A stretch of DNA of 64,000 nt from Lachnospiraceae bacterium (GTDB lineage: Bacteria; Bacillota; Clostridia; Lachnospirales; Lachnospiraceae): the NCBI GenBank assembly GCA_016291405.1, contig JAEEXG010000002.1, positions 1 through 64,000 on the forward strand, in the 5' to 3' direction. Shown here in pieces: positions 1 to 9,212 of this stretch. Positions within the stretch are counted from its first letter, which is position 1. Each line of letters begins with the position of its first letter. The translations under genes and the position numbers were made by a program. A model generated the notes under the pieces. It saw nothing but the letters and a program-made list of their open reading frames with translations. It ran no database searches and was not told where the DNA came from.

Positions 1-1375
1 TGTATTCTTTTATAGGTTCATCGGAAATCAGCTTCTTTTCAAATAAAGTTTCCTGCACATACTCAGGCGCTTTTTCAAAAACAAAACTATCTTTTCTTGA
101 ATTCTCAAAGGGCTCGGGTATTCTAACATCATTTGAAGGTTTTCCAAATTCTTTGGGCATTACGACAACGGTGTCATTATCATATTTTTCATTAGCATTT
201 ACAGAGTAATCATCATACTCTTCTTTTAAAGAAGATTCTTCTGTTAAGGATGATTCTTCCGTTACAGGAAATTCTTCTTTTAAAGGAAATTCTTCTTTTA
301 AAGGAAATTCTTCTCTAACAGGTTCCGTCTCCGGTTCATTAACAACCACCACATCCCTATCATCAACCGAAACCTTGGGAATTAAGTCTTTATTGTTAAA
401 TGCATCGTTTAAAGCCTCAATTACGGCATCAGACATAAATTCATTATCCGAAAACTTAACTTCCATTTTCTGCGGATGAACATTAACATCTATTGTGTCG
501 GGTGCAACGTCTATATAAAGAACACAGAAAGGAAACCTATGCTGCATCAAATAGTTTCTGTAGACTTCTTCGATTGCAGTATTAATTACCTTACTCTTTA
601 CAAATCGCTTGTTTACAAAATAAAGCTCTCCGTTTCTTGCCTGATATGAAAACTCAGGTTTTGCGCAAAAGCCTTTTATTTTAATGCCTAAAGACTCGTA
701 ATTTACTTCAAGCAATGCTTTGTAAACGTCCTTACCAAACACATGATAGATAACGTCTTTTAAAGCGCCGTTTCCGCCTGTTGAAAGTTTGGTTTTACCG
801 TTAACTATAAGCTGAAATGAGATGTCAGGATTTGACAAGGCAAACTTTTCAATTATATCTTCTACCATTGCGCCTTCCGCATTGGCGCTTTTTAAAAATT
901 TTCTTCTTGCGGGAGTGTTATAAAAAAGGTTTCTTACGATGAAAGTGGTTCCAATCGGAGCACCGACATCGGATTTATCAACCATTTTACCGCCTTCAAC
1001 AAGCACTCTTGTGCCAAGTAGCTCATCATAAGTCTTTGTGATCATTTCAGTCTTTGATACTGCACTTATGGCAGCCAAAGCTTCACCTCTAAAGCCTAAA
1101 GAAGCCAGGCTTTCCAGATCTTCGATTGAACGAAGCTTACTGGTTGCATGCCTTATAAAAGCTTTTTCGCATTCTTTTTTCTCTATTCCAAAACCGTCAT
1201 CGGTAACTCTTATTAAATCAATTCCGCCGCCTTTAATCTCAACACTTATTGACTTAGCACTAGCGTCGATTGAGTTTTCAACAAGCTCCTTAACAACATT
1301 TAAAGGACGCTCAACCACTTCACCTGCGGCTATCTTATCAATGGTTTCACTGCTTAATAAAACAATCTCTCTCAT
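1..1375 (-). CDS. mutL: DNA mismatch repair protein MutL (C-terminal part cut by window edge)
   Basis: This ORF is missing from the track because it runs off the left edge; about 458 codons are visible. MutL is the ATPase that links MutS mismatch recognition to strand incision and excision. The N-terminal GHKL ATPase domain shows IDKIAAGEVVERP near residue 12, the ATP-binding ENSIDA and DDGFGI motifs, and GFRGEALA. The transducer domain follows to about residue 340 and then an acidic linker. The linker holds near-identical six-residue units (KEEFPL type). The C-terminal dimerisation/endonuclease domain lies outside the window. The ATG at 1375 has an AGGGGG ribosome binding site and sits 12 bases after the mutS stop, so the two are surely cotranscribed. 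Confidence 0.95.
   Translation of the reverse strand, partial: MREIVLLSSETIDKIAAGEVVERPLNVVKELVENSIDASAKSISVEIKGGGIDLIRVTDDGFGIEKKECEKAFIRHATSKLRSIEDLESLASLGFRGEALAAISAVSKTEMITKTYDELLGTRVLVEGGKMVDKSDVGAPIGTTFIVRNLFYNTPARRKFLKSANAEGAMVEDIIEKFALSNPDISFQLIVNGKTKLSTGGNGALKDVIYHVFGKDVYKALLEVNYESLGIKIKGFCAKPEFSYQARNGELYFVNKRFVKSKVINTAIEEVYRNYLMQHRFPFCVLYIDVAPDTIDVNVHPQKMEVKFSDNEFMSDAVIEALNDAFNNKDLIPKVSVDDRDVVVVNEPETEPVREEFPLKEEFPLKEEFPVTEESSLTEESSLKEEYDDYSVNANEKYDNDTVVVMPKEFGKPSNDVRIPEPFENSRKDSFVFEKAPEYVQETLFEKKLISDEPIKEY
216..323 (-). repeat. 18-bp in-frame tandem repeat inside mutL
   Basis: About six consecutive 18-base units are visible on the plus strand, of the type AATTCTTCTTTTAAAGGA. The units at 270-287 and 288-305 are identical; the flanking units differ at a few positions. 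Each unit encodes six residues of the acidic MutL linker, so gain or loss of a unit keeps the frame. Confidence 0.85.
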
Positions 1376-1387
1376 GTTTATACCCCC

Positions 1388-4042
1388 TTAAGCCTTCCAC
1401 CTGTTTTTTAACATGTTTTGGAATTTTGAAAGCTGATTAAGCGCATCCAAAGGAGTGATGTTTGTTAAATCAAGAGATTTTAATTCTTCCAAAACATCTT
1501 CATCTTTTACTGTATCAAACAAAGAAATCTGATTATAATCAAAGTCATCCTTTTCAGGCCTTTTCTTTATGCCGTCATTTTTGATGTTTACGGCAATGCT
1601 TTGAACTTTTTCCGTTATATCATTATCGGATAACTGCTCTGCAATTTCTTTTGCTCTGTTTAAAACAATATCGGGAATTCCTGCAAGACGGGCAACCTGA
1701 ATACCGTAACTTCTGTCTGCCCCTCCGGGAATAATCTTTCTTAAAAAGACTATGTCATCCCCTTCTTCTTTTACCGCAACACAATAATTGTTTACATTGT
1801 CCATCTTATCTTCAAGCTCTGTAAGCTCATGATAATGGGTTGCAAACAATGTTTTAGCACCTAAAATCTTTTTATTGCTTATATGCTCTATTACAGCCCA
1901 GGCAATTGACAATCCGTCGAAAGTAGATGTTCCTCTTCCGATTTCATCAAGTATTAGCAAGCTCTTTTGAGTGGCATTTCTTAAAATGTTTGCCACTTCA
2001 TTCATTTCAACCATGAAGGTACTCTGACCGCTTGCTAAATCGTCCGAAGCTCCCACTCTTGTAAACAGTCTGTCCACAATACCGATATCGGCCTTCTCTG
2101 CGGGCACAAAGGAGCCTATCTGGGCCATTAGTACAATTAACGCCACCTGTCTCATATAAGTGGATTTACCGGCCATATTGGGGCCTGTAATAATGCTTAT
2201 ACAGTTTTTATCGTTATCAAGCTTAGTGTCGTTTGGAATAAACAATCCGCCGTCCATAAGCTTTTCAACAACAGGGTGTCTTCCTGCTTTAATAGAAATA
2301 TGACCTTTTTCGTTAAGTGAAGGTCTTGTATATTTGTTTTGCTCCGCAACATATGCAAGGGATGCAAAAACATCAAGTTTTGCTACGGCCTTTGATGTTT
2401 CATAAATTCTTGAAACATTCGCTGCTATAGTATCTCTTACATTACAAAAAACATCATACTCAAGGCCAAAGAGCTTATCCTGAGCATTTAAAATGTTTTC
2501 TTCCATCTCCTTTAGTTCGGGAGTAGTGTATCTTTCCGCGTTTGTAAGAGTCTGTTTTCTGATATAGTCTGAAGGCACCAAATCCTTATATGAATTTGTA
2601 ACTTCATAATAGTAGCCAAATACCTTGTTGTATTTGATTTTAAGATTCTTAATGCCAGTTCTTTCTCTGTCTTTTTCTTCCAAGGCTAAAAGCCAGTCTT
2701 TTCCTTCGGTCTTTGCATTTCTGAAATGATCTATTTCAGGCATATATCCGCTCTTTACGATTCCACCTTCTTTTAAAGTAATGGCAGGTTCATCCAAAAT
2801 AGCTTCATTAATCAAAGAATACAAATCGCCCAAAGTATCTATGCTTTCAAATATTTCCTGAGAAAGCTTTGAAGAAAAATCATTAAGGATTGTTTTTATA
2901 TGAGGAAGTATATAAAGAGAATTCTTAAAGGCAATCAAATCTCTTGGATTTGCCGTCTTATAAGTAATTCTTCCAAGAAGTCTTTCAAGGTCATAAACCT
3001 CGTTTAAATACTCTCTTAATTCCTCTCTGTTTATTGAATCTTTTAAAAGTTCATCAACAAAATCAAGACGTTCATTCATTTCGGAAACGTCCAATAAAGG
3101 CTGTTCTATATAGCTTCTTAAAAGTCTTCCACCCATAGCGGTCTTTGTTTTATCCAATACCCAAAGAAGCGAACCGCGCTTTTGCTTTTCACGCATGGTT
3201 TCACATAATTCTAGGTTTCTTCTTGTTGAAGAATCAAGATGCATGAAATTAGTGGAATCATATACGTGAACGGTTGAAATGTTTTCTAATGAATTCTTTT
3301 GAGTATCATACAAGAAAGAAAGCATTGCGCCTGCGGCAATTGTTCCCATCTTATAATCAAGAAGCCCAAGGCCTTCTACGGAATTAACCTTAAAATGCTC
3401 TTTTAAATTCCTTAAGCAGTCTTTTTCATCAAAATGATATGCATCAATTGAATTAATTGATACGTCGGTTCTTTCTTTAATGGATTTAAAAGGAAAATCA
3501 GACATCATAAAAGGTTCGTTACAAATGATTTCATTTGGCGAATACCTTTGAACTTCATCAAGAATACCTCTTATATCCTTAACTTCCGTAACAAAAAAAT
3601 CTCCCGTGGTAATATCTGCCACCGATATACCGATACCGTTATCAAGGTAGCAAATACACATAAGGAAATTGTTTGTTCGTTCATCAATTAAAGAAGTATC
3701 AAGATTGGTTCCTTTAGAAACAATCCTGATTACTTCTCTTTTTACTAAGCCCTTTGCAAGCTTTGGATCTTCAACCTGTTCGCAAATGGCTACTTTGTAG
3801 CCTTTTGTTACAAGTCTGTTTAAATAAGAGTCAACCGCATGGTAAGGAATACCGCACATAGGCGCTCTTTCATCCTGACCGCAGCTTTTACCGGTAAGTG
3901 TTAATTCAAGTTCTTTTGAAGCAACTTTAGCGTCTTCAAAAAACATCTCATAAAAATCACCGAGTCTGTAAAACAATATGCAATCCGGATACTCTTTTTT
4001 AGTCTCCAGATATTGTTGCATCATAGGCGTAAAATCTGCCAC
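1388..4042 (-). CDS. mutS: DNA mismatch repair ATPase MutS
   Basis: MutS recognises mispaired and unpaired bases and starts methyl-independent mismatch repair with MutL. The 884-residue length is normal for the family. The mismatch-contacting Phe-x-Glu motif is FYE at residues 30-32 of the N-terminal domain. The connector, lever and clamp domains follow, then the ABC-type ATPase with Walker A GPNMAGKST near residue 619, a Walker B region LLILDEIGRGTS, and the ATHYHELTEL His loop. The start is GTG at 4042, chosen because the protein begins like other MutS proteins and has AGGA upstream. It lies 22 bases after miaB and 12 bases before mutL, the classic clostridial miaB-mutS-mutL order. Confidence 0.98.
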   Translation of the reverse strand: MADFTPMMQQYLETKKEYPDCILFYRLGDFYEMFFEDAKVASKELELTLTGKSCGQDERAPMCGIPYHAVDSYLNRLVTKGYKVAICEQVEDPKLAKGLVKREVIRIVSKGTNLDTSLIDERTNNFLMCICYLDNGIGISVADITTGDFFVTEVKDIRGILDEVQRYSPNEIICNEPFMMSDFPFKSIKERTDVSINSIDAYHFDEKDCLRNLKEHFKVNSVEGLGLLDYKMGTIAAGAMLSFLYDTQKNSLENISTVHVYDSTNFMHLDSSTRRNLELCETMREKQKRGSLLWVLDKTKTAMGGRLLRSYIEQPLLDVSEMNERLDFVDELLKDSINREELREYLNEVYDLERLLGRITYKTANPRDLIAFKNSLYILPHIKTILNDFSSKLSQEIFESIDTLGDLYSLINEAILDEPAITLKEGGIVKSGYMPEIDHFRNAKTEGKDWLLALEEKDRERTGIKNLKIKYNKVFGYYYEVTNSYKDLVPSDYIRKQTLTNAERYTTPELKEMEENILNAQDKLFGLEYDVFCNVRDTIAANVSRIYETSKAVAKLDVFASLAYVAEQNKYTRPSLNEKGHISIKAGRHPVVEKLMDGGLFIPNDTKLDNDKNCISIITGPNMAGKSTYMRQVALIVLMAQIGSFVPAEKADIGIVDRLFTRVGASDDLASGQSTFMVEMNEVANILRNATQKSLLILDEIGRGTSTFDGLSIAWAVIEHISNKKILGAKTLFATHYHELTELEDKMDNVNNYCVAVKEEGDDIVFLRKIIPGGADRSYGIQVARLAGIPDIVLNRAKEIAEQLSDNDITEKVQSIAVNIKNDGIKKRPEKDDFDYNQISLFDTVKDEDVLEELKSLDLTNITPLDALNQLSKFQNMLKNRWKA

Positions 4043-4064
4043 TTTTTTGTCCTGCCTTTACTTA

Positions 4065-5477
4065 TCAGTCAACCACATCTCCGTCATAATAAAAACCATG
4101 ACACTTGGTAAGCTTAACATTTACAAAGCTACCTATCATGGAAGAATCGCCTTTGAAATGAACGACTGTATTTGATGACATTCTTCCGTCCAAATATGAA
4201 TCGTCCTGTTCATTGATTTCTTCACACAAAACTCTTACTACCCTGTTTTCAAATCGAGCGGTTCTTTCTTTAGCCATTTCCTGGACTGTAGATAAAACCA
4301 TGTCGAAATGTTTCTTTACATCCTCTAAGGGAACCTGGTCGGGCATTGAAGCCGCAGGGGTATCCGTTCTCTTAGAATAAATGAATGTAAATGCGTTATC
4401 GTATTTAGCCTTTTTAATAACATCAATGGTCTCTAAAACATCTTCGTAGGTCTCACCGGGGAAACCGACAATAATGTCAGTTGTAATAGAAATATCCGGC
4501 ATTGCCTTTCTTATTTTTTCAACCAAAGCCAAATACTGTTCTTTTGTATATCTACGATTCATTCGTCTTAAAACTTCAGTTGAGCCTGACTGAAGAGGCA
4601 AATGAATGTGTTTACAAATCTTTTTGGAGTTAGCCATCACCTCAATTAATTCATCAGATAAATCCTTGGGGTGAGATGTCATAAAGCGGATTCTTTCAAT
4701 TCCTTCAACTTCTTCAACCATCTTTAAAAGTTCTGGGAAAGAAACCTCATTGTCAAGATTGTTTCCGTATGAGTTAACGTTTTGTCCAAGAAGCATAACT
4801 TCTTTAACGCCGTCATCGGCAAGACGCTTAATCTCTTCAATTATTTCTTCATGTCTTCTGCTTCGTTCTCTTCCTCTAACGAAAGGAACGATACAGTAAG
4901 TACAGAAGTTATTACAGCCAAACATAATGTTTACGCCTGACTTAAATTTATACTTTCTTGCAACGGGAAGCCTTTCAACAACCTTGTCAGTGCTTTCCCA
5001 GATTTCGATTACCTGCTTGTTTTCTTCATATGTACGAAGTAAAAGCTGAGGAAAGCTAAAAATATTGTGGGTACCAAAAACAAGATCAACGAAGGGATAA
5101 CTCTTTTTAATCTTTTCTATAACAGAAGGTTCCTGCATCATGCATCCGCATAAGGCAATCTTCATTTCTTTATTCTTTTTCTTGTGGCTCTTTAAAGCTC
5201 CGAGTCTTCCGTAAACTCTCTGGTTTGCGTTATCTCTGACTGTACAGGTATTGTAAATAACAAAGTCCGCATCATCTGCTTCATCAAGCTTTTCTTCAAA
5301 GCCCACAGACTTTAAAATACCAAGAATCTTTTCTGAGTCCCTGGCATTCATTTGACAACCGAAAGTGGTCACCTGACAGGTTAACTTTCTTCCAAGCTTC
5401 TGCTCTTTGTTGTAAACAAGCTTTCTTAACTTATCAATGTAGTCTAACTGCAATAATTCATCGTCGTTGTAAATCAA
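4065..5477 (-). CDS. miaB: tRNA-2-methylthio-N6-isopentenyladenosine synthase MiaB
   Basis: MiaB is a radical-SAM methylthiotransferase that adds the 2-methylthio group to i6A37 in tRNAs reading U-starting codons. The protein has the N-terminal UPF0004 domain with its three Cys for the auxiliary 4Fe-4S cluster (CQMN, TCTVRDNA, CGCM). The radical-SAM motif CNNFCTYC follows at about residue 188, and a C-terminal TRAM domain is present. The 470-residue length is usual. The start appears to be TTG at 5477, since no other in-frame Met precedes the first cluster Cys and GAGG lies eight bases upstream. The preceding cyclo-ligase gene stops two bases before this start. Confidence 0.96.
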   Translation of the reverse strand: MIYNDDELLQLDYIDKLRKLVYNKEQKLGRKLTCQVTTFGCQMNARDSEKILGILKSVGFEEKLDEADDADFVIYNTCTVRDNANQRVYGRLGALKSHKKKNKEMKIALCGCMMQEPSVIEKIKKSYPFVDLVFGTHNIFSFPQLLLRTYEENKQVIEIWESTDKVVERLPVARKYKFKSGVNIMFGCNNFCTYCIVPFVRGRERSRRHEEIIEEIKRLADDGVKEVMLLGQNVNSYGNNLDNEVSFPELLKMVEEVEGIERIRFMTSHPKDLSDELIEVMANSKKICKHIHLPLQSGSTEVLRRMNRRYTKEQYLALVEKIRKAMPDISITTDIIVGFPGETYEDVLETIDVIKKAKYDNAFTFIYSKRTDTPAASMPDQVPLEDVKKHFDMVLSTVQEMAKERTARFENRVVRVLCEEINEQDDSYLDGRMSSNTVVHFKGDSSMIGSFVNVKLTKCHGFYYDGDVVD

Positions 5478-5479
5478 TA

Positions 5480-6088
5480 TTAAATCCTCAAACTATCTAT
5501 CATATTTATATCCAAAACACGAGTTTTTTCTGTAATAACATAATTCATCTTTATATCGTGTTCCTCATTTGGAATCGTATCCGTAACCTGCATGGAAAAG
5601 CAAAGGCCGATTTTAAGCATTTCATCTTTATCTTTTAAATAATTATCATAATAGCCTTTACCGTATCCAAGCCTGTAATTGTCTTTTGAAAAAGCAACTC
5701 CCGGCACAAAAACCACAGTCTTTGAAAGGTCGATTTCATCTAAAGAAAACACCCTGTCTAAAGAACCAATGGGTTCTTTAATCCCCATAAAGCCATCAAT
5801 TAATTCTTGTGTAGAATAGATCTGATAAAACTCCATTCTTGCTTCCATGAAGTTTTCACACACCTTAGGCAAGAAAACTTTCTTGTTATCTAAAAGTGCG
5901 GCTTCAATCAAAGAAAAAGTTCCGACTTCACCATGAAAGTCAGAATATAACAAAATGCATTCGGCATTTCTGTATAAAGAAGACCTTATAATATTCCTTT
6001 GAATTTTGTTTGAAAACTCAACCCAATCATCTGATTTGATAGCATCACGCTTATCAATCAAATCCTTCCTTATTTCCCTTTTATCCAT
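5480..6088 (-). CDS. 5-formyltetrahydrofolate cyclo-ligase
   Basis: This enzyme (YgfA/Fau family) converts 5-formyl-THF to 5,10-methenyl-THF with ATP, rescuing a dead-end folate. At 202 residues it has the family length. The nucleotide-binding signature GYGKGYYDNYL lies around residue 142, and the N-terminal basic segment (KREIRKDLIDKRD) matches the family. It complements fhs and folD elsewhere in the window. It lies between a DUF896 gene (23 bases upstream) and miaB (2 bases downstream), so it is probably part of the long run that ends in mutL. Confidence 0.93.
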   Translation of the reverse strand: MDKREIRKDLIDKRDAIKSDDWVEFSNKIQRNIIRSSLYRNAECILLYSDFHGEVGTFSLIEAALLDNKKVFLPKVCENFMEARMEFYQIYSTQELIDGFMGIKEPIGSLDRVFSLDEIDLSKTVVFVPGVAFSKDNYRLGYGKGYYDNYLKDKDEMLKIGLCFSMQVTDTIPNEEHDIKMNYVITEKTRVLDINMIDSLRI

Positions 6089-6111
6089 CCCTTATACACC
6101 CAATATAAACG

Positions 6112-6330
6112 TTACTTTATCTTGTGAACCTTTGTTATTGAACCATCCAATTCCTGAATCTCTATGTTTTCAAGCTGTGCCTTTAAGCCTTTTTTAATAG
6201 AATCGATATAATCCTGTCTTAAAGACTTTTGTTCCAATGCTTCTTCATTGGTTAATGCTCTTTCTTTAGACAAATGATAAAGCTCATTGATACGCTTTAT
6301 TTTTTCATCCATAGTCATTTTGGTACTCAT
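6112..6330 (-). CDS. DUF896 (YnzC-type) small protein
   Basis: This is a 72-residue protein of the DUF896/YnzC family, whose members are short helical-hairpin proteins of unknown function in Firmicutes. The family pattern is clear: a charged first helix ending RINELYHLSKE, a turn LTNEEALEQ, and a second helix LRQDYIDSIKKG. A short, less conserved tail follows. In B. subtilis the homologue has been linked to the SOS-regulated yneA locus, but nothing here shows SOS control. It lies 12 bases after the preceding FAD-protein stop and 23 bases before the cyclo-ligase gene. Function unassigned. Confidence 0.85.
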   Translation of the reverse strand: MSTKMTMDEKIKRINELYHLSKERALTNEEALEQKSLRQDYIDSIKKGLKAQLENIEIQELDGSITKVHKIK

Positions 6331-6342
6331 AAAATCCTCCGC

Positions 6343-7974
6343 CTAAAAAGGCTTATATTTACTTATAATTTTTTCAAATACTTTCATGCCGTCCATGGCA
6401 GCAGATGTGATTCCGCCTGCATAGCCCGCACCTTCTCCGCAAGGATAAACTCCTTTAACGTTTATGCTTTCAAATGAATCAAATTCTCTTGTAATTCTTA
6501 CAGGCGAAGATGTTCTGCTTTCAACGGCACTAAGTAAAGCATAGTCACTTGAAAATCCCGGAATAATTTTATTAAAATAATCAATTCCTTCTACTATTGC
6601 TTCAGACATCTCCTTAGGAAGAATACTACTGACTTTCGCTTTTGTATATACCCCTTTAGTCTGAGGCTTAACAGCCATTAATTCATCAAGGTTTTGATCG
6701 TTAAGATTTTCAAATCCGTTTACTTCAGCCTTAAAGTCTGAATAGAATTCAACGGGAATAGCTCCGTTTCCTTCTTTATAGGCATTTCTTTCAATCTTTC
6801 TTTGAAATTCAACACCAGCCAAAGGATGTTCGCTTTCATAGTCTTTTGAAGAAACGCTTACAACAATTGCAGAATTTGCATTTTCTCCGTCACGCTTTGA
6901 ATAGCTCATACCGTTAACGCATAAGCATTCAGGCTCAGAAGAAGCATTGACTACATAGCCTCCGGGACACATACAAAAAGAATATACACCGCGTCCACTC
7001 GTAGACTTATAGGTTAACTTATAAGATGCCGGAGGAAGATATTTTAAAATCTCCTCATTATCCGTATAAAGAGCTTTATCAATCATCTTCTGACTATGCT
7101 CAATTCTAAAGCCCACCGCAAAATCTTTTTGCTCCATCTTTAAGCCTTTATCATAAAGCATCTTAAAGGTGTCTCTGGCGCTGTGTCCGATACAAAGCAC
7201 CAGATTGTCGCACTCTAACGTATTGTTTGAATTTATTGTTACAGAGCTTACTCTACCGTCGTTAATCGATATGTCGGTAAGTTCTGCATTAAACCTTATT
7301 TCACCGCCATAAGCCTTTATATCTTCTCTCATGGCCTTAATTACATCCCTTAATACATCGGTGCCGATATGAGGCTTTGCTTCATAAAGGATGTTGGGAT
7401 TTGCTCCGTACTTAACAAAAATCTCAAGAACTTCTTTGTTTCTTCCAAATTTATCTTTAACCAAAGTGTTAAGCTTTCCGTCACTGAAAGTTCCGGCGCC
7501 GCCTTCTCCGAATAAGACATTAGAATTCCTGTTTAAATTACCTGTAGTCCAGAAGCTTTCAATATCTTTAGTTCTTGTGTCAATGTCAAAGCCTCTTTCT
7601 ATTAAAATGGGCTTATATCCTGCTTTAGCCAAAAAATACGCACAAAATAGCCCTGCAGGGCCTGCACCGACGATTATAGGCCTTGAGCGCATGAATTCTT
7701 TACCGGTTATTTCGTAAGTATATTTAACAGGTTTGTACAAAGAAACCTGATTGTTATGAGCATGCCTTCTTAAAACACTGTCTTCATGCTTAACTTCACA
7801 TGCAATGGAGTAGACAATAAATATATCAGGTTTCTTTCTTGCATCGATTGATTTTTTCTCAATTGAAAGAGAAATAATATCTTCGGGTAAAACCTTCAAA
7901 ATCGATGCTGCTTTTAAGCGAAGTGCATTTTCCTTAGCATCCGGTTTTAACTTTATTTGATTAATTAAAATCAT
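6343..7974 (-). CDS. FAD-dependent dehydrogenase, COG2509-type
   Basis: This is a 543-residue uncharacterised flavoprotein. After an N-terminal domain of about 95 residues comes a dinucleotide-binding loop, PIIVGAGPAGLFCAYFLAKAG, then ERG and a central substrate domain. A second FAD motif, GVYPCGEGAGYAGGI, lies close to the C-terminus. The segment DGKLNT with GEGGAGTFSDGK is typical of the COG2509 dehydrogenases that resemble electron-transfer dehydrogenases. Substrate is unknown. The start ATG shares one base with the previous stop (TAATG), so translation is probably coupled to the upstream HI0933-type flavoprotein. Confidence 0.85.
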   Translation of the reverse strand: MILINQIKLKPDAKENALRLKAASILKVLPEDIISLSIEKKSIDARKKPDIFIVYSIACEVKHEDSVLRRHAHNNQVSLYKPVKYTYEITGKEFMRSRPIIVGAGPAGLFCAYFLAKAGYKPILIERGFDIDTRTKDIESFWTTGNLNRNSNVLFGEGGAGTFSDGKLNTLVKDKFGRNKEVLEIFVKYGANPNILYEAKPHIGTDVLRDVIKAMREDIKAYGGEIRFNAELTDISINDGRVSSVTINSNNTLECDNLVLCIGHSARDTFKMLYDKGLKMEQKDFAVGFRIEHSQKMIDKALYTDNEEILKYLPPASYKLTYKSTSGRGVYSFCMCPGGYVVNASSEPECLCVNGMSYSKRDGENANSAIVVSVSSKDYESEHPLAGVEFQRKIERNAYKEGNGAIPVEFYSDFKAEVNGFENLNDQNLDELMAVKPQTKGVYTKAKVSSILPKEMSEAIVEGIDYFNKIIPGFSSDYALLSAVESRTSSPVRITREFDSFESINVKGVYPCGEGAGYAGGITSAAMDGMKVFEKIISKYKPF

Positions 7975-9203
7975 TATTTATCCTCTTGTTTGCCGGCGGC
8001 TCTTCCTGCAATAATTCCCGTAGAAAAAGCCCATTGTAAATTGTAACCTCCGCATAACCCGTCTACATTTAACAATTCGCCTGTAATAAAGAGATTCTTA
8101 TGAAGCTTTGATTCAAGGTCATCAGTCACTTCACTTGTTAAAATACCGCCGCCTGTAACCTGAGCTTTGTCAAAGCCGTTAACATCGGTAGCTTTAACGG
8201 TAACCTCTTTTAAGCTTAATACAGCATTTAAAAGAGTGTCTTTATCAACATCCGAAACTTTCATTGAAGGCTTTAAGCCTGATCTTTTGATAATTTCGGT
8301 ATTAAGCTTTTTGTTGTGAAGCCCTACAAAGAATTCTTCCAAAGTCTGATTTGGATGAAGAAGCATTTTAGGAACTATAAATGCTTTGAGGTTTTCTTCT
8401 TCAATACCGGGAAGTAAATCAAGTACAACTTCAACCTTCTTCTTATTATCCAAAAACTCTGCAACACAGTGGCTTATCTGGAAAGAAACAATTCCCGAAA
8501 TTCCGGAGTCAGTGAAAAGCAACTCCCCTCCCTGACTCATAATAAGGTTTTCATCGGCAAATAAATAAAGCACACAATCACTCTTTACTCCCGATAAACC
8601 CTTAAAATTTAATCCATCACATTTAATCTGAGTAAGGGCCGGATATAATTTGGTTGATTTATGATCAAGCTTATTTAAAATGTCGTATCCGTTAACAGTT
8701 TCTTTAGGTGCAAGACCCGCTTTACCGCCTGTAGAAACAATAACGGCATCAAATTCATAAGTATCGCCGTTTTCAAGTTTTACGACATATTTGTCATTTT
8801 TGTTTAAAACAGAAATTACATTACTATCCGTCTTTACGTCTACATTCTTTTCGCTTAAAGCCTGCCTTAACAAGTCCAATACTGCTGAAGCCTGTTCGCA
8901 TGAAGGATAAAAATATCCGTTCTTTTCACGAATCAAAAGACCCAAGCCGGTAAAATACATTAAAAGCTCCGAATTACCAAACTTAGATAAAACTCTTTCG
9001 ACAAAATCATCATCGTCGGTATAGTAATAATCTTTTGAAATATTGGCATTGGTAAAATTGCATCTACCGTTTCCCGTTACCAATATCTTTTTACCGACAC
9101 GGTCCTTTTTTTCAAATAAAGTAACCGCTGCACCTTCTCCTGCCGCTTCAATGGCAGCCATCAATCCACTTGCACCAGCTCCGATAATTCCGACATTTTT
9201 CAT
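7974..9203 (-). CDS. HI0933-family flavoprotein (YhiN/BaiN-like)
   Basis: This NAD(P)/FAD-dependent oxidoreductase belongs to the HI0933/YhiN family, which includes BaiN-type proteins from gut Clostridia; the physiological substrate of most members is unknown. The N-terminal FAD loop is GIIGAGASGLMAAIEAA, followed by the family signature GRCNFTNAN near residue 46 and STGGKAG. The C-terminal motif is GGYNLQWAFSTG. I placed the start at ATG 9203, two codons inside the track ORF, because AAGGGG lies at normal spacing and the track start is GTG. It is followed by a second, unrelated flavoprotein with a one-base overlap. Confidence 0.85.
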   Translation of the reverse strand: MKNVGIIGAGASGLMAAIEAAGEGAAVTLFEKKDRVGKKILVTGNGRCNFTNANISKDYYYTDDDDFVERVLSKFGNSELLMYFTGLGLLIREKNGYFYPSCEQASAVLDLLRQALSEKNVDVKTDSNVISVLNKNDKYVVKLENGDTYEFDAVIVSTGGKAGLAPKETVNGYDILNKLDHKSTKLYPALTQIKCDGLNFKGLSGVKSDCVLYLFADENLIMSQGGELLFTDSGISGIVSFQISHCVAEFLDNKKKVEVVLDLLPGIEEENLKAFIVPKMLLHPNQTLEEFFVGLHNKKLNTEIIKRSGLKPSMKVSDVDKDTLLNAVLSLKEVTVKATDVNGFDKAQVTGGGILTSEVTDDLESKLHKNLFITGELLNVDGLCGGYNLQWAFSTGIIAGRAAGKQEDK

Positions 9204-9212
9204 ATTCACCCC

